Assembly: GCF_024112395.2 (NCBI RefSeq)
Contig: NZ_CP078013.2
Location: 186,001 to 250,000, forward strand
Reading direction: 5' to 3'
DNA from: Pseudomonas pergaminensis
Lineage (GTDB): Bacteria > Pseudomonadota > Gammaproteobacteria > Pseudomonadales > Pseudomonadaceae
Length of the DNA stretch: 64,000 bases
Both the position numbers and the translations under genes were made by a program. Under the pieces are notes generated by a model. That model was not told the DNA's origin. It saw nothing but the letters and a program-made list of their open reading frames with translations, and searched no databases. The first letter of the stretch is position 1. Every line of letters begins with the position of its first letter. Shown piece after piece: positions 60,587 through 64,000 of this stretch.

Positions 60587-61939
60587 TTAGTGTCTGTAGT
60601 GGGATCCGGTGTGTTGTTCGGGAAGGCGGGCGCTGCCTTGAAAGACTTTTTCCCGCAGCGTTCCCTGTTCATATTCAGTCTTGTACGACCCGCGCTTTTG
60701 CAACTCCGGCACCACCAGGTCGATAAAGTCCACGTAGCTTTCCGGCGTGACGATGCGCGTGAGGTTGAAGCCATCCAGGCCGGTTTCGCTGATCCAGGAT
60801 TCCAGCTTGTCGGCGACCTGTTCGGGCGAGCCGACCAGGGTGATGTAGCGGCCGCCCAGGGCGTGTTGCTCCAGCAACTTGCGCCGGGTCCAGTCGTTGT
60901 TCTGCAGGTTCTTGGTGGCCGACTGGATCGCGTTGCTCTTCACGTACTGGATCGGTTCGTCCAGTTCGTACTGGGCAAAATCGATGGCGGTGGACGCCGA
61001 GAAATGCGCCACGCCGGCTTCCGGGCTGGCATAGCTCAGGTATTCGGCGTGCTTGGCCCAGGCAAGCTCCTCGGTGGCGCCCACGATCACGTTGAGGCCC
61101 ATGAACACCTTGATGTCATCCGGATTGCGTCCGGCCTCGACCGCACTGGCACGCACCTTGTCCACCTGGACCTTGGTCGCCGCCTTGTTCTGCCCGCTGA
61201 TGAATACACATTCGGCATGGCGCCCGGCGAACAGCAAGCCGCGGTCCGAGCTGCCGGCCTGGAACAGCACCGGCGTGCGTTGTGGCGAGGGTTCGCACAG
61301 GTGATAACCCTCCACCTGGTAGAACTCGCCGTGGTGCTCGACCTTGTGCACCTTGCCCGGCTGCGCATACACCCGCGCCTGCGGGTCGTTGAGCACCGCG
61401 CCGTCCTCCCAGCTGCCTTCCCAGAGTTTGTAGAGCACCTCCAGGTATTCATCGGCCTGGTCGTAACGGCGGTCATGTTCGACCTGCTCGGTAAGGCCCA
61501 TGGCCTTGGCAGCGCTGTCGAGGTAGCCGGTGACGATGTTCCAGCCCACGCGGCCACGGCTGAGGTGGTCCAGCGTGGACATGCGCCGGGCGAACAGATA
61601 CGGCGGCTCGTAGGTGAGGTTGGCAGTGAGGCCGAAACCGAGATTCCGGGTAACCGCCGCCATCGCCGAGACCAGCAGCAGCGGGTCGTTCACCGGCAGT
61701 TGGATCGACTCCTTGAGCGGCACATCGACCGAATTCTGGTACACGTCGTAGACGCCGACGATATCGGCGATGAACAGGCCATCGAACAGCCCGCGCTCCA
61801 GGGTTTGCGCCAGGTCGGTCCAGTACTCGATCGTCTTGTACTGGGTGGAGGTGTCCCGTGGGTGGGTCCACAGGCCGTGGTTGATATGCCCGATGCAGTT
61901 CATGTTGAAGGCATTGAGCAGGATTTTCTTCTTCGCCAT
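60587..61939 (-). CDS. FMN-dependent monooxygenase (NtaA/DszA-type)
   Basis: A 450-residue luciferase-like flavin monooxygenase. Landmarks of the NtaA/SnaA/DszA group are the N-terminal NAFNMNCIGHINHGLWTHP, LERGLFDGLFIADIVGVYD, VTRNLGFGLTANLTYEPPY, LSRGRVGWNIVTGYLDSAAKAMGL, PVLFQAGSSDRGLLFAGRHAECVF and a C-terminal QVADKLESWISETGLDGFNL. It needs reduced FMN from a separate reductase, not encoded here. In this context it probably desulfurises an organosulfur compound. It overlaps the sfnB-like start by 1 bp. Confidence 0.88.
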   Translation of the reverse strand: MAKKKILLNAFNMNCIGHINHGLWTHPRDTSTQYKTIEYWTDLAQTLERGLFDGLFIADIVGVYDVYQNSVDVPLKESIQLPVNDPLLLVSAMAAVTRNLGFGLTANLTYEPPYLFARRMSTLDHLSRGRVGWNIVTGYLDSAAKAMGLTEQVEHDRRYDQADEYLEVLYKLWEGSWEDGAVLNDPQARVYAQPGKVHKVEHHGEFYQVEGYHLCEPSPQRTPVLFQAGSSDRGLLFAGRHAECVFISGQNKAATKVQVDKVRASAVEAGRNPDDIKVFMGLNVIVGATEELAWAKHAEYLSYASPEAGVAHFSASTAIDFAQYELDEPIQYVKSNAIQSATKNLQNNDWTRRKLLEQHALGGRYITLVGSPEQVADKLESWISETGLDGFNLTRIVTPESYVDFIDLVVPELQKRGSYKTEYEQGTLREKVFQGSARLPEQHTGSHYRH

Positions 61940-63132
61940 CAGAGGGTCCCCCGCAGTGGCGGGTTTTCATCGTTGAGGTAGTAATTGCCCACCGCGTGGT
62001 ACTTCCAGCGCACCGGGTCGTGCAGGGTGTGGACGCGGGCGTTGCGCCAGTGACGGTCGAGGCCGTGCTCGGCCAGGGTCGCCTGGCTGCCGGCGAGTTC
62101 GAACAAGGTGCTGCCGGCGGCCAGGGAGATTTCGGTGCTCAAGGCGCGCACTTCGGCGACGGCAATCGAGGCCGCCGCCACCGTCTCGGCATTGCTGTCG
62201 GCCTGGGCGCGGTCGAGGAATTCGCCGGAGCGTTCCAGCAGCGCTTCGGCGGCGTGCAGGCGGATGCTCAGGTGGCCGAAGCTTTTCAGGGTCAGCGGGT
62301 CTTCGGTGGCCTTGTCGTTGCCGGCGTCGATCCACGGGCGGGTCTTGGTGCGCACGAAGTGCAGCGCATCTTCGAAGGCCGCGCGGGCGATACCGGTGTC
62401 GATGGCGGCGTGAAGAATCTGCGCCAGGGGGCCGACCGTGGTCGGGCGCTCGAAAGCGCTCTGGAACGGGATCACGTCTTGCGCCGCGACCCACACGTTG
62501 TCGAACACCACCGAACCGCTGCCGGTGGTGCGCTGGCCGAAGCCGCTCCAGTCATCGATCACGCTCAGGCCTTCGCTGTCGCGCGGGACAAAGGCGAGGT
62601 GCTGCACGCCATGTTCATCCACCACCGAGGTGGGAATGCGTTGAGCGTAGATCGCACCGGTGGAATAGAACTTGCGGCCGCAGATACGGAAACCGTCACC
62701 GTCGCGGGTGATTTTGGTGACGCGGTCATGGGCGGTCTTGGTGCCCAGTTCCGCCAGGGCGTTGCCGAAACGCTGGCCGGCCAATACTTCGGCGTACAGG
62801 CGCTGTTGTTGCGCCGGGCTGCCGTTCACACGCAGCACTTCCAGGGCATAGAAATGGTTTTGCGGGATCTGGCCCAGGGACGCATCCGCCTGGGCGATCA
62901 GGGCGATAACCTTGGCCAGGGTGACGTTGGAAACGCCCGCGCCGCCGAATTCCTTGGGTACGCTGATGCCCCACAGGCCGGAGCGCGAGAATACGTCCAG
63001 TTCGGGCAAGGGCAGGCGGCGCTCGCGATCACGCTGGGCGCTGTCGCGGCGGAAGTCTTCGGCCAGGTCGCTGGCGACAATAAGGGCTTGTTCGTCGCTG
63101 GTAATGACCGCGACGGGGTGAGAGAAAGTCAT
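61939..63132 (-). CDS. SfnB-family acyl-CoA-dehydrogenase-like oxidoreductase
   Basis: A 397-residue flavoprotein with the acyl-CoA dehydrogenase fold: LWGISVPKEFGGAGVSNVTLAKV, GRKFYSTGAIYAQRIPTSVV, DDWSGFGQRTTGSGSVVFDNVWV and a C-terminal ELAGSQATLAEHGLDRHWRNARVHTLHDP. This is the SfnB/DszC-like family, linked to sulfur acquisition (dimethyl sulfone and sulfonate use), needing reduced flavin. It lies between a second sfnB-like gene and the NtaA-type monooxygenase. The catalytic base of true dehydrogenases is not evident, consistent with a monooxygenase. Confidence 0.88.
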   Translation of the reverse strand: MTFSHPVAVITSDEQALIVASDLAEDFRRDSAQRDRERRLPLPELDVFSRSGLWGISVPKEFGGAGVSNVTLAKVIALIAQADASLGQIPQNHFYALEVLRVNGSPAQQQRLYAEVLAGQRFGNALAELGTKTAHDRVTKITRDGDGFRICGRKFYSTGAIYAQRIPTSVVDEHGVQHLAFVPRDSEGLSVIDDWSGFGQRTTGSGSVVFDNVWVAAQDVIPFQSAFERPTTVGPLAQILHAAIDTGIARAAFEDALHFVRTKTRPWIDAGNDKATEDPLTLKSFGHLSIRLHAAEALLERSGEFLDRAQADSNAETVAAASIAVAEVRALSTEISLAAGSTLFELAGSQATLAEHGLDRHWRNARVHTLHDPVRWKYHAVGNYYLNDENPPLRGTL

Positions 63133-63156
63133 GATGTTCTCCAGAGGTCTGGTCGG

Positions 63157-64000
63157 TCAGATCCAGGAATGGCGAGCCGGCAAGGTACCGTTCAATCGAT
63201 AGGCGCCGATGGCGTGATACTTCCAGCGCACCGGGTCGTGCAGGGTGTGCACGCGGGCGTTGCGCCAATGACGGTCGAGGTTGAATTCGGCAAGGGTGGC
63301 GCGGCTGCCGGCCAGTTCGAAGAGCTTTTCGCTGACCAGCAGCGCCACTTCGGTGGTCAGTACCTTCGCCTCGGCCACCGCAATGGATGCGCGCGCAGCG
63401 GACTGCGCGGTGATCGGCGCGGCGCTGACCTGGTCCAGCACCTGGCCGGCCTTGCGCAGCAGGGCTTCGGCGGCGTGCAGTTCGATCTTCAGCTTGCCGA
63501 TGTCGGCGATTACATACAGGTCATCGCTGGCGCGTTCGACCTTGGCGTCGATCCATGGGCGCGAGCGCTCACGCACGAAGGCGATGGTGTCATCCAGCGC
63601 GCCACGGGCGATGCCGGCGTCGATGGCCGCCTGGATCAGCTGCGAGACGGCGCCCTGGATAGTCGGGGTTTCGCCGATGCGCCAGTTCTCAACTACCAGC
63701 TCCGCGTCCACCGGCACCTTGTCCAGCAGCACGGTGCCGCTGGCGGTGGTGCGCTGGCCGAAGCCGGACCAATCGTCAATTATGCGCAGGCCTTCGGTGC
63801 CACGACGCACGAACGCCATGACTTGCTTGCCGTCATCGTTCAGGGCCTTCACGGCCACCCAATGGGCAAACAATGCGCCGGTGGAATAGAACTTCTGGCC
63901 GCTGATCACATAACCGTCACCCTCGGCGGTGATGCGCGCCTTGAGTTCCAGAGTGTTCTTGGTGCCGCGTTCCGGGCCGCCATTGCCGATGCGCCAGCCG
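63157..64000 (-). CDS. second SfnB-family oxidoreductase (partial, runs off the window)
   Basis: The reading frame is open to the right window edge, so the N-terminus is missing; 280 codons are visible. It begins in RIGNGGPERGTKNT, followed by ITAEGDGYVISGQKFYSTGA, DDWSGFGQRTTASGTVLLDKV and ELAGSRATLAEFNLDRHWRN, paralleling the neighbouring paralogue throughout. DNA identity is especially high over the last 100 bp (for example CTTCCAGCGCACCGGGTCGT). The two arose by tandem duplication or parallel recruitment. It is 24 bp upstream of the first sfnB-like gene on the same strand. Confidence 0.87.
   Translation of the reverse strand, partial: GWRIGNGGPERGTKNTLELKARITAEGDGYVISGQKFYSTGALFAHWVAVKALNDDGKQVMAFVRRGTEGLRIIDDWSGFGQRTTASGTVLLDKVPVDAELVVENWRIGETPTIQGAVSQLIQAAIDAGIARGALDDTIAFVRERSRPWIDAKVERASDDLYVIADIGKLKIELHAAEALLRKAGQVLDQVSAAPITAQSAARASIAVAEAKVLTTEVALLVSEKLFELAGSRATLAEFNLDRHWRNARVHTLHDPVRWKYHAIGAYRLNGTLPARHSWI

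Overview
The window is a stretch of a Pseudomonas chromosome, most likely from the P. fluorescens group. The evidence is the high GC and codon use, the many REP/REPIN palindromes built on a GTGGGAGC...GGCTTGCC core, and a gene content I associate with Pseudomonas: oscA-sbp-cysTWA beside desA and a PAS-GGDEF-EAL protein, gabDT, tonB-exbB-exbD, a triABC-type pump and sfnB-type genes. Family names below come from reading the translations; no database was searched.

Layout. 1-4.8 kb: the end of a signal peptidase I gene, then six small lipoprotein genes, three of them forming a CsgG-like/DUF4810/DUF799 operon. 4.9-7.9 kb: a von Willebrand A lipoprotein, an ECF-like sigma factor and its membrane partner, closed by a strong terminator. 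7.9-16.3 kb: an AT-richer genomic island next to a tRNA-Arg(CCG) gene. It carries an HTH-ImmA/IrrE gene with a partner, a translationally coupled pair (PD-(D/E)XK-nuclease-like protein plus a winged-helix-like protein), two small unknown proteins, a duplicated iteron array and decayed replication genes that look like a P4-type satellite. No integrase remains. 16.7-25.5 kb: gabD-gabT, a REC-HDOD protein, a PAS-GGDEF cyclase, a delta-9 desaturase and a PAS-GGDEF-EAL protein. 25.8-29.9 kb: oscA-sbp-cysT-cysW-cysA for sulfate uptake. 30-38.5 kb: assorted metabolic and regulatory genes. 38.8-41.5 kb: tonB-exbB-exbD and a small hydrolase. 41.6-46.8 kb: a sigma-54-type ATPase regulator, a MetQ-like binding protein and a four-gene polar amino acid ABC transporter. 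47-55.8 kb: an ATPase, a triABC-like RND pump and a secreted glycosidase-like protein. 56-57.9 kb: a methyltransferase and a membrane protein. 57.9-64 kb: metI-metN-metQ, an FMN-dependent monooxygenase and two tandem sfnB-like genes, all on the minus strand.

How it fits together. Much of the ordinary chromosome here concerns sulfur supply: sulfate import, methionine or related import, a polar amino acid (possibly cyst(e)ine) importer, and desulfurising flavoenzymes. Two AT-rich inverted repeats upstream of the sulfate and amino acid importers could be shared-type operators. The most novel part is the island. Its nuclease/winged-helix pair and its HTH-ImmA/IrrE pair have the architecture of anti-phage or toxin-antitoxin cargo, sitting on the remains of a satellite-like element.
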